NCBI GenBank assembly: GCA_026315105.1
Contig: CM048755.1
Location: forward strand, 214,818,333-214,882,332
DNA length: 64,000 nucleotides
Source: Locusta migratoria
Lineage: Eukaryota; Arthropoda; Insecta; Orthoptera; Acrididae
Direction: 5' to 3'
The position numbers and the translations under genes are program-made. The notes under the pieces are model-generated. The model had not been told where the DNA came from and did not search any database. It saw only the letters and a list, made by a program, of their open reading frames with translations. Below are positions 56,601 to 64,000 of the stretch, one piece after another (the stretch's first letter is position 1; each line of letters starts with the position of its first letter).

Positions 56601-57147
56601 CATTCCTGGCCATTAAAATTGCTACACCACGAAGATGAGTGCTACAGACGCGAAATTCAACCGACAGGAAGAAGATATGCAAATGATTAGTTTTTCAGAG
56701 CATTCTCACAAGGTTGGCGCCGAAGGCGGCATCTACAACGTGCTGAAATGAGGAAAGTTTCCAACCGATTTCTCATACACTTAACAGCAGTTGACCGGCG
56801 TTGCCAGATCTCTCACCAATTGAAAACGTCTGGTCAGTGGTGGCCGAACAACTGGCTCGTCACAATATGCCAGTCACTAGTCTTGATGAACGGTGGTATG
56901 GTGTTGAAGCTGCATGGGCATCTGTACCTGTACACGCCATCCAAGCTCTGTTTGACTCCGTACCCAGACGTATCAATGCCGTTATTACGGCCAGAGGTGG
57001 TTGTTCTGGGTAGTGATTTCTCAGGATCTATGCACCCAAATAGCGTGAAAATGTAATCACATGTCAATTCTAGTATAATATATTTGTTCAATGAATACCC
57101 GTTTATCATCTTTCTTCTTGGTGTAGCAATTTTAATGGCCTGTAGTG
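56601..57147 (+). mobile_element. Tc1-like deletion derivative, 547 bp
   Basis: Inverted ends of about 30 bp sharing GGCCATTAAAATTGCTACAC, at 56607 and (inverted) 57140; TA on both sides (56599-56600 and 57148-57149). Inside, the 5' part runs directly into the transposase C-terminus: MPDLSPIENVWSVVAEQL (catalytic Glu in PIEN), ALFDSVPRRINAVITARGG, stop. The DNA-binding half and both Asp motifs are deleted. It could move only if supplied with enzyme in trans. Confidence 0.85.
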
Positions 57148-57499
57148 TAATAATATTTAACGGGGGCTACACTAGGAAGAAGTTATATCTGGCAGAGGCT
57201 GCAAGTAAGATGGGTTAGACGTTTTAGCTTTTAGTGAGTTTCGGGCGAGGGGAGACACAGAAGACGAAGTGGGAGAATACAAGGTCTACCTGTGGGGTGT
57301 GATATCAGGAAGTGCGTAATGGGGTGAAGGGCTTTACATCAGATCAACTGAACCCAGCATAGTTGTAATAAGGAATGCAAGCAAACGACTGATGGTTGAT
57401 AGATTTAGCAGTCTCCAGGAACCAAATTAGGATTGTGTGAGCGAATTCGCCATGTGAATTGAGAAGAGGTTTTATGACGCACTCAGTGATTCAGTTGTT

Positions 57500-57850
57500 A
57501 CTTTAAAGGACAAGGACAGCGTTTTACTATATGTGATTTATATATCACGATAGGAGATCAAACATAAGAGTATGGGAAGTTTATGGGTAATTTTGGAGAG
57601 TATATGGAGACCAATAGGAACGGAAAACAGCTCTTGGATTTCAGTGCTAATATGGTATTACTGATCACAAACTCTTTTTTTAAGCGTAAGAACATTCTCT
57701 GGTGTACATGGCAAGGCTTGGTAACCATATCGGTCACTGTATATGTGACAGAATCCCAGATATGTCATAAATTTCAAGAAGTTAAGAATTTTTCTCCTGA
57801 CGATTGCAGGTATAGAATGAAATTTATGTAAGAATAGAAGGAAATGCAGT
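57500..57850 (+). mobile_element. RTE-like LINE fragment, endonuclease C-terminal part
   Basis: Plus frame MGNFGEYMETNRNGKQLLDF, NMVLLITNSFFKRKNILWCT and QICHKFQEVKNFSPDDC is the late part of an EEP-type endonuclease. The WQG...ID region is decayed and the final SDH motif is lost. 57148-57500 upstream and 57851-58279 downstream contain no further readable domain. Confidence 0.7.
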
Positions 57851-58279
57851 CGCTGTCGAAGATGTTCGCGCACATAGCCCTGTTTGATTGATTCCTTGTG
57901 AGCTCGTCGTTGGCTTGGGGCTATTTGCAAATTCGATTTATGAAATAAATGCCTCGTTCCTCTCAATGTAAATGTCTGGAAATACTCCAGATCTGTTTCT
58001 CAAAATTTTCCATATAATTTCTCTTCCTATTCGTGAAAGACGGAATGAAGAAAATTACAGACGGACATCTAATTGAAGGCGGAGACAGTCCAGTAAGAAA
58101 TTAGGGATAGTTCGTAGAACGATCGCTGAGGAACTCCCCCTGACGTAGACAAACTCATTATGCCGAAGGGAGGGAAAGCGACGAAGTCATTTATAGACAT
58201 AGTACATACTCATATTGGACGATGGATTTTGCTATGTCCTGTTCTATGGAACTATAATGGCAATTACCTTACACATATT
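57851..58279. other. unassigned sequence
   Basis: Nothing supported. Confidence 0.4.
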
Positions 58280-58482
58280 AGGGGATTAACTATTTTGACA
58301 TGCATGCATGTTTGAAGGGACGAACACTATGGCGACTACAATTTCCAGGAATACAAGAATTCTGTTCGCATCTTCGAATATGAACAAGCATGAGCTGTAC
58401 AATTTATTGCTAACATACGAAAATTTGTGCCGCGCCAGAATTCGAACCCTGATTTCCCGATTTTCGCGAGCGTTAGCCATCA
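58280..58482 (-). mobile_element. SINE-B copy, head truncated
   Basis: On the minus strand, CGCGAAAATCGGGAAATC and B box GGGTTCGAATTC lead into GGCGCGGCACAAATTTTCG and a tail with CATGCATGCATGTC. It is cut off at its head by a SINE-A tail at 58483. Confidence 0.7.
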
Positions 58483-58557
58483 AATGTTCAAATGTTTGTA
58501 AATCTATGGGACGAAACTGCTATGGTCATCAGTCCTTATTCTTACAAACTTCTTTAA
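58483..58557 (-). mobile_element. SINE-A tail fragment
   Basis: Only the core end is present: CAAATGTTTGTAAATC, TGGTCATCAGTCC and CTTACAAAC. The head is missing, so SINE-A either inserted 5'-truncated or was cut later. Confidence 0.8.
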
Positions 58558-58599
58558 CGAAATCGAAATATTGGGACACATCGAGCGTTTCGGGGGGTA

Positions 58600-58686
58600 A
58601 ATCAGTTCAACGACAAAGTTAAAAATTTATGCTGGAGCGGGATTCGAACCAAGATTTCCCGCTTCGCGCCACCGGTCGCCTTAACC
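58600..58686 (-). mobile_element. SINE-B head
   Basis: Minus strand: GGTTAAGGCGACCGGTGGCG, CGGGAAATC, B box TTGGTTCGAATCCCGC. A second SINE-B within 300 bp. Confidence 0.65.

Positions 58687-58688
<2 letters not shown>

Positions 58689-58722
<34 letters not shown>
58689..58722. repeat. poly-T tract
   Basis: 34 T residues between a SINE-B and a SINE-D. Confidence 0.97.
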
Positions 58723-58724
<2 letters not shown>

Positions 58725-58862
58725 GTGGTTGAGCGCGACCTGTCAGATTGCTGAACGCCTCTCTGTAATAAAAAAAAGCTGAGCCAAGAACTCATAGAAC
58801 CACAACGAACAAAAAGGAACAACGACCGCAATGAACTGATTTAACCAAAGATAAAAAAAATA
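58723..58862 (+). mobile_element. SINE-D copy
   Basis: Same order as the copy at 31509-31652: head GCGTGGTTGAGCGCG, CTGAACGCCTCTCTGTAAT, A run, GCTGAGCCAAGAACTC, ACAACGACCGCA and an A-rich end. Confidence 0.7.
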
Positions 58863-59024
58863 GGCTATCCAGACACACTTCCCTTTCAACTCGAATTCTC
58901 AACTTCTAACACCCTGCCCATTGATTCCTCTTGCTCGCAGCATATACTGGATTCCCGCAAGGAATCGAGCGTTTGAATGCGTGCACAATAACATTGCCAA
59001 AGTCTGACACTATGTCAATAATTG

Positions 59025-59148
59025 TACTTTAACTAACTTACACTAAGGACAACACGAACTCACGGCAGAGGGAGGACTCGAGCCTCCGGCGGGAACAGCA
59101 TCGCAGTCCCTGACAAGGCGCGTTAACCCTCGGCTATTCCCGTGTGGC
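59025..59148 (-). mobile_element. SINE-A head half
   Basis: From the AACTAACTTACACTAAGGAC link to the head end (CTCGGCTATTCCCGTG). B box GGACTCGAGCCTCCG is moderately kept. The core end is missing. Confidence 0.8.
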
Positions 59149-59204
59149 ACCGGACGGATCCAACTTCTACATGTCACCCATTACCTGCTACCCATGAGTG
59201 TTCA

Positions 59205-59540
59205 CACATTACGTTATGTAAGTCTCGCAGAGGGAGAAACGTTTTATTGTAAATGTCGCTTGGCTTGCTTTGGCTAGAATACAATATGGGGTGTCCGTGT
59301 TTAACGATGTAACCAATGCAAATGTCCAATGCGGCGACTACAGCTGCTAAAACAAAAGTATTGTACTCGCAATCAGTATCAGCTGTAAAACCTGTTGATG
59401 ACGTATGGAAATTTGTGCCGGACAAGGATGTAGTTACATCGCTAAACACAGGGACTGTATATCGTATTTAAGCCAAAGCAAGACATGCGACATTTGTAAC
59501 AAACGTCCTACCCTGGGCGGCAATTACATAATGCAACGTA
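59205..59540. repeat. imperfect inverted repeat, ~100-bp arms
   Basis: Left arm about 59210-59312, right arm about 59432-59538. Shared words include AAATGTCGC, CTTGCTTTGGCT, GATGTAAC and ATTATGTAA/GTTATGTAA-type ends. The inner border touches SINE-B-like text (GGAAATTTGTGCCGGACA). Possibly two inverted copies of a SINE-B-related unit. Confidence 0.6.
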
Positions 59541-59542
59541 CG

Positions 59543-59630
59543 AGCCGCGGCGGAACAGCCGTTTTCACTGAGGCGCCGTGCTGCAGTGCGCGCGGCCGTT
59601 CGCCGTCAGAGGTTCGAGTCCTCCATCGGT

Positions 59631-59675
<45 letters not shown>

Positions 59676-59745
59676 GTTAGTTTAAGTAGTTTGTATGTTT
59701 AGGGACTGATGACCACTGCAGTTAGGTCCCATTTGAACATTTTGA
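59543..59745 (+). mobile_element. SINE-A copy
   Basis: Head GAGCCGCGGCGGAACAGCCG, B box AGAGGTTCGAGTCCTCC, (TG)n link at 59634-59672, core of the GACCACTGCAGTTAGGTCCC subtype. TSD not found. Confidence 0.9.
59634..59672. repeat. (TG)n microsatellite
   Basis: About 19 TG units within the SINE-A link, the same position as in the dimeric copy at 2080. Confidence 0.95.
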
Positions 59746-60169
59746 TTTGGAATGTATGACCACTCGTCGGTAGCAGACAGTGTGTGGCATATGGTTGTTT
59801 TGGTTGGTCCGGGATACGTGCACTGTTAGCGTTATCGTTAAACGAGGCACTCACGTAAATCAGTAAATCCGGGACAAATTATCACAAGTCAACAATTAAT
59901 TGTACAAATGATGCTGATTCATATTCACAATTGCGAACACAATTTTTGCAAATGATTATTTTCGGAAAGTAGCAGTCATCTCCCTATTGCAAGTTCTGTG
60001 CCTTAAACATGCGCTATTACGCTCGGCATTCGTGGAAGGACCAGAAGCTTTGGAGACTGCAATACAGAGAGACGTGAGATAGCTTATTCTGAACAGGAGA
60101 CGCCAATTGAAACTACAGTAATGTTTTAAATAGTGCAACGGACGTGTAATGTCAGTACGTGGCGTGCAT
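59746..60169. other. unassigned sequence
   Basis: No supported feature. Confidence 0.4.
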
Positions 60170-60560
60170 TTATGAGAAGTTGTAGTGAGGGCAGTTGTAG
60201 TGTGGGAGCGCAGGTGGTGAGCAGAGCAAGTGTGCAGCCGGCGTGGCGCCCCGCGCAGCGAAATATTTAATTATGAGGCAGTGCGTGGCGTATGATGGAT
60301 GCACAATACATCAATAGAGCGCACCCTAGCGCATTTGCATAAGAAGCGACGCCCATTGTGCCCTCGCCCCTTCATTATTTGTCAGTTTGGATTTTTTGCG
60401 CGCCGTATTGGTGCAAGGAGTGGCCGTCGCCGTTCGCGGGGGAAGCGATACGCCGGCCGCGTCCGTTCGTCTCTCTCCATCCCGTCGACAACTGCTAATT
60501 TCCGACGAATCGCCAGCGCCGATAAAAATTGTTTCGCGACTTCGTTGCGTTCGGTTTCTA
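60170..60560. promoter_or_regulatory. CpG-rich block, candidate enhancer or promoter
   Basis: Markedly GC- and CpG-rich (for example GCCGTCGCCGTTCGCGG, ATACGCCGGCCGCGTCCG) in AT-rich surroundings and free of any repeat recognised here. The left half holds a cluster of short developmental-factor-like words: TTTAATTATGAGG (homeodomain type), ATTTGCAT octamer (POU type) and CCATTGTG (Sox type). Overlapping frames on both strands (60299-60688, 60326-60628) are what GC-rich DNA gives and are not called. Function is inferred only from composition and words. Confidence 0.35.
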
Positions 60561-60574
60561 TTTTTAAACCGACC

Positions 60575-60775
60575 GAAGTGGCGCGGTGGTATCACACTGG
60601 GCTCGTATTCGGGAAAACGGCGATTCAAACCTACCCTCTGTCATCCTGGTTTACATTTTCCGTAAGTTTACTAAATCACTCCAGGTAAATGCCCGTATCT
60701 AATGACTACGGGGTCGCCGGTATGTTAAACTCTATACTTCCCTTTTCCTTCCACAACCTTGTCACAAACCATCTG
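60575..60775 (+). mobile_element. SINE-C copy
   Basis: ACCGAAGTGGCGCGGTGG head, CACACTGGGCTCGTATTC, B-box-like GATTCAAACC, TTTACATTTTCCGTAAG, AATCACTCCAGGTAAATG, and a decayed tail. Starts right at the end of the CpG-rich block. Confidence 0.72.
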
Positions 60776-60849
60776 AACATGTGCTCCGTCTGTATTGATC
60801 ACAATATCGATGACACGTTTCAAACCTAAACTTTATTCTTTTTGCCTAC

Positions 60850-61655
60850 TTATTTAGGACTGTTGTTGTTGTTGTTGTGGTCTTCAGTTCGCGGACTGGT
60901 TTGTTGCAACTCTCCACGCTACCCTGTCCTGTGCAAGCCTCTTCATCTGAGAAAATTCGAACGGCAAAACGTATCCTTTTGTATCAGCTTACTTTATTTG
61001 TTCCTCGGTCCCCCTCTACGATTTTTACCCCCCCCCCCCCCCCCCACTTCCTTCTAATACTAAGATGACGATTCCGTGATGTTTCAAAATGTGTCCTACC
61101 AAAATATCTCTTCTCTTAAACAGAATATGCTAATCTTCGCCATTTGTAAGTAGCTTCTATCATCTTTTTGTCTGAACTCCTTGTCGTCCATGTTTCACTT
61201 CCATACAATGCTGCACTACAGACAAATGCTTTCAGAAAGGACTTCCTAACATTTAAACTAATATTGGATGTCAAAAAATTTCGTTTCTTCAGAAACGCTT
61301 TCATTCCCGTAGCCATTCTGCATTTATATCTTCTTTATTTCGGCCATTAGAAGTTATCTTGCTACCCAAATAACGAAATTCATCTATTAATTTTATTGCC
61401 TCCTTACGTTATCTAATTCCTTTCGCATCGTCTCATTTCCTGACACTACATTCCATTACCCTCGTTTTACTCTTGTTGATTTTCATCATATATCTTCCTT
61501 CCGAGCACTGTTCACTCCATATTATTGCTCTTCCAGGTCATTTGCTGTCTCCAACACAATTACTCTGTCATCAGAAAACCGCAACGTTTTTACTCCCTCT
61601 CCCTGGACTTTAATTCCCTCTCCAACTTTCTCCTTGCATTCCTTCACAGCTTGCT
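60850..61655 (-). mobile_element. RTE-like LINE 3' half
   Basis: Antisense copy matching 39166-39990 in order: (TTG)n and GTGGTCTTCAG end, then the frame MKAFLKKRNFLTSNISLNVR, KSFLKAFVCSAALYGSETWT, and the region of the FADD box near 61570, where the plus strand reads TGTCATCAGAAAACC, so the box is altered (F-S-D-D). Contains a poly-C run at 61030-61046. Cut at 61655. Confidence 0.83.
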
Positions 61656-61786
61656 CAAGAGATATTTATAAGGTCAATAATGATTTGTCCTATACAAAGT
61701 GATGTATTTCCTTTACGATAGACTGTCTTAATTGCTCTGATTATTCTAGCATATAATAAGTTTTGTGTCTCGTTTCCGTCGTAGGT

Positions 61787-62209
61787 GTCGGTGGCCGAGT
61801 GGAATGAGACCGACACAGGAATATAGATAGCACGCTGGTGCAGGTACGGAGGGGAGCAGCCAGAAACTAGATACACTAGAGTAAATTAGAACGAGATATA
61901 TATTGAACAGAATTTATACAATACTTAACTTTTACAGAGATCAGTACTGCAGAATGCTGATACATAGTTGTTAGAGGTCTGCCTAGTGCCTGTACGATAG
62001 CCAAGTCTTCACTGGTGCCTATCTGATTACGAAGGTCCTAACTGGTTGCTATCTCAGTCCCAAGTGAACGATGTCGTACAGTGGTGGCCACGAGCGGAGC
62101 TGCAGCAGAGGGCGCTCGTGGCTGTCGTCGTAAGAACGCCGCGCCGTGCGTGCATGGCGGCGCGCGGCGAAAGTAGGTGGCGCGCACTTTGTACTTGTGC
62201 GACACCACA
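61787..62209 (-). mobile_element. LTR-like block (candidate solo LTR)
   Basis: On the minus strand it starts TGTGGTGTCGCACAAG and ends CCGACA, the TG...CA form of an LTR, with a GC-rich first part (GCGCCACCTACTTTCGCCGC) and AT-rich middle. No flanking TSD was found and the other LTR is not in view, so the call rests on end form and composition. Confidence 0.4.
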
Positions 62210-62404
62210 TTAAGACCATGAGTTTACGGTAATGACCAGAATTTTATATTTTTACTGTCTTGATCTGTCTGCTATGAAAGTCTCTTCCTTTGTCAACAAG
62301 GCAAACATACAATATCTTTCCGGAAGTGCTAAAACATGAAATAGTCATCATATTCGCAGTTTTTAGTGGTTTGCTGAACGTTCTTTAAAAGAAACCCCAT
62401 TGAA

Positions 62405-62561
62405 ACATAAACATCAGAGAGGTGGTATGGCTAGCGTGCCTCAACTATACAGATAGCCATTCCGTAGGTGCAACGTCAGCGGAGGGCCATCTGTGGAGAG
62501 GCCAGACAAACTTGTGATTCGCCTAGGTGTACAGCACCATTTTCAGTAGTTACTAGCCGGC
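62405..62561 (+). mobile_element. RTE-like LINE 5' UTR fragment
   Basis: Reverse-complement match to 40700-40860 of the deleted RTE-like element: GTGCCTCAACTATACAGATA, ATCTGTGGAGAGGCCAGAC and TTTTCAGTAGTTAC. A SINE-A head follows at once. Confidence 0.75.
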
Positions 62562-62612
62562 CGCGGTGGCCGAGGAGACTAAGGCGCTCCAGTCACGGTC
62601 TGCACTACCACA
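62562..62612 (+). mobile_element. SINE-A head, truncated
   Basis: GCCGGCCGCGGTGGCCGAGG, then GCGCTCCAGTCACGGTCTGC, the same subtype as the copy at 26992. It ends before the B box where a GC-rich stretch begins. Confidence 0.8.
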
Positions 62613-62861
62613 CCCCTCCCCCCCAAACCGCCGCGCCGTCGTGGCGTAGGGCTGAGGGCCACGGCGACGGCACTGGGAGGAGGGCCTGGGCGGGGGCGTT
62701 ACTGGTGGGACGGGCGTCGTAACTGAGGCTGGGATCGAGACGCCGTCCGCGCCCCGGTATACACCTTGCGATCCGCCAGAAAACCCGCGAAAACCAGCGG
62801 AAGGGCGTCCGCCCCCGCCCAGAGGGAGCAGGTCATCTTCTTCTGAGGTGCGTGGCCCAAG

Positions 62862-64000
62862 CTATGGGGGCCCGCACGGTCCCGGAGTCCCTCTCGGTGA
62901 CGCTGTCATCTGCGGCGGCGACAGCGGCGACGACGACTGCGTCGGAGGTACGTCGACGTCCATAGGGATCTCGTAGTCCGGGGACGAACGATGTGGCTGT
63001 GCTCCCTGGCGGTGAACTGGGTCTGGAATCAAGAAACCAGAGACAGGATCGCGCGGCCTGTGCAGGCGCAATTGGTTTGCGTGGCGCCGCAGCTCCGACC
63101 CTGTGGAAGAACGTACAACATACATATTGCGACCGAGCACGCGCTGAATGATGCCCGGCATCCATAGTTTCTTCTTGTTTCCAGCAAACACCCTGTACAG
63201 CACCGGCGTAGAAACCTGAAAACTCGTAGCGCCATACGAACCGACTCGGTGCGTGGGAGGCTGCAGCAGGTGAAGGAGAGTGCGGTGACGGCGGCCGTGT
63301 AGCAGCTCGGCAGGAGACGGGCCGTCACGTGGCATGCACCGATACGTAGACAGGAAAATTTGAAGAGCTTGCTGCCGGGAGTGCTGACCTTTCATCTTGT
63401 CCATGTGAGACTTGAATGTTCGAACGAAACGTTTTGCTTCACCATTGGACTGAGGGTGAAAAGGTGCGGTGGTGATATGCTGAATGCCATTCACACGACA
63501 AAACTGTTGAAATTCCGCACTAACAAATTGAGGTCCATTGTCACTGACGATAGTTTCAGGCAAACCTTCCATGCAAAACACTGATGTTAAGGCACTGATT
63601 GTACTAGACGCTGTCGTTGAGTTCATGGCAATCACGAAAGGAAACTTGCTGAAAGCGTGTACAACAATTAACCAGCGCGTATTCCAGAAAGGTCCGGCAA
63701 AGTCAATGTGTAAACGTTGCCATGGTCCCTTGGGGCGTGGCCAGTCTGAGAAACGTTGCGGAGGAGCCGCCTGATGCTCCGCACAAACAGTACACTGTGA
63801 CGTCATGTTCTCTATCTGAGCGTCCATACCAACCCAGGTACAATGACGTCTGGCCAATTGCTTTGTCCTAACAATACCCCAATGTCCTTGATGCAGGAGG
63901 CGTAACACTTCACGTTGCAGGGAACGAGGAACAATCACTCTTGTTTGGTCGTTGTCCGTATGTAACAACAGAACACCCTGACTTAAAGATAATGCATGAC
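62862..64000 (-). CDS. Ty3/gypsy-type pol, integrase end (partial)
   Basis: The frame is open to the window edge, so the 5' part (protease, RT, RNase H) lies outside. Counting from the codon at 63968: zinc-binding HHCC region at about residues 24-63 (HQGHWGIVRTKQLARRH, then C-x-x-C), integrase core with HIDFAGPFWN (Asp 89), VSDNGPQFVS (Asp 143) and SNGEAKRFV, where the catalytic Glu expected at 179 is Lys (codon at 63432-63434). Spacing D-35-x is exact. A basic, Pro-rich tail ends at a stop at 62862. Integrase DNA joining would need that Glu, so this copy is probably inactive, though the frame has no stop. The 3' LTR is not recognised just downstream (62613-62861 is GC-rich, unassigned). Confidence 0.88.
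   Translation of the reverse strand, partial: HALSLSQGVLLLHTDNDQTRVIVPRSLQREVLRLLHQGHWGIVRTKQLARRHCTWVGMDAQIENMTSQCTVCAEHQAAPPQRFSDWPRPKGPWQRLHIDFAGPFWNTRWLIVVHAFSKFPFVIAMNSTTASSTISALTSVFCMEGLPETIVSDNGPQFVSAEFQQFCRVNGIQHITTAPFHPQSNGEAKRFVRTFKSHMDKMKGQHSRQQALQIFLSTYRCMPRDGPSPAELLHGRRHRTLLHLLQPPTHRVGSYGATSFQVSTPVLYRVFAGNKKKLWMPGIIQRVLGRNMYVVRSSTGSELRRHANQLRLHRPRDPVSGFLIPDPVHRQGAQPHRSSPDYEIPMDVDVPPTQSSSPLSPPQMTASPRGTPGPCGPP

Noticed and set aside
60299..60688. 129-codon plus frame and 100-codon minus frame
   Set aside because: Stop-poor because of CpG richness. Low-complexity R/S-rich products, and the right part enters a SINE-C.
62468..63165. Plus 84-codon and minus 110-codon frames near the gypsy ORF
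   Set aside because: GC-rich shadows of the pol frame and its downstream region.
1..64000. CRISPR arrays, bacterial operons, rRNA or prophage
   Set aside because: No regularly spaced repeats, no operon-like gene packing and no rRNA words. All signals are those of an animal nuclear genome.

Overview
This window looks like non-genic, repeat-saturated DNA from a very large insect genome. The closest match I can infer is an orthopteran, a Schistocerca-like grasshopper. The main grounds are about 30 copies of one tRNA-derived SINE (called SINE-A here), tRNA-like SINEs of three other types (SINE-B, -C, -D), dozens of decayed LINE and Tc1/mariner fragments, an AT-rich background, and no compact gene structure. 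The species is an inference from repeat style, not something the sequence states.

The only piece I would assign to a host gene is one GC-rich exon at 24783-24951 on the + strand. It has a clean AG acceptor and GT donor and 56 open codons that read like part of a cadherin-like beta-sandwich domain (possibly CPED1-like). Much of the window is therefore probably intron or flank of that gene. Just upstream lies a ~430-bp direct duplication (22996-23431 and 24218-24654). A CpG-rich block at 60170-60560 is the best candidate for host regulatory DNA.

Layout. 0-10 kb: LINE fragments, one carrying a Helitron-like insertion (4861-5734) and one split by an unclassified 1.75-kb insert. 10-19 kb: SINEs, a second Helitron-like element (12485-13574) holding a SINE, inverted SINE-B arms, and a SINE inserted inside another SINE. 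19.7-22.6 kb: three decayed Tc1-like units, then a head-to-head SINE-C pair. 23-31 kb: duplication, host exon, dense SINE-A. 31-41 kb: a SINE within a SINE, a Tc1-like element, a mariner-superfamily element (34701-36829) with two nested SINEs, and antisense LINE and RTE-like pieces, including an internally deleted element with a 301-codon open frame. 41-50 kb: a mariner palindrome, and a ~4.9-kb transposon (44588-49463) whose ends each carry three copies of a 16-bp unit. That transposon landed in a SINE and was itself invaded by LINEs. 50-54 kb: long AT-rich sequence with no recognisable genes. 54-64 kb: a third Helitron-like element, a Tc1-like deletion derivative, more SINEs, the CpG-rich block, RTE fragments, an LTR-like block, and the 3' end of a Ty3/gypsy-type pol frame running off the right edge.

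Nothing here works together as a pathway. The main content is a nested record of insertions, many datable relative to each other by target-site duplications (TSDs). I found no tRNA gene, rRNA or CRISPR array, and no convincing new functional system. The most unusual structures are the tandem-repeat-ended transposon, the mariner palindrome and the dimeric SINE.
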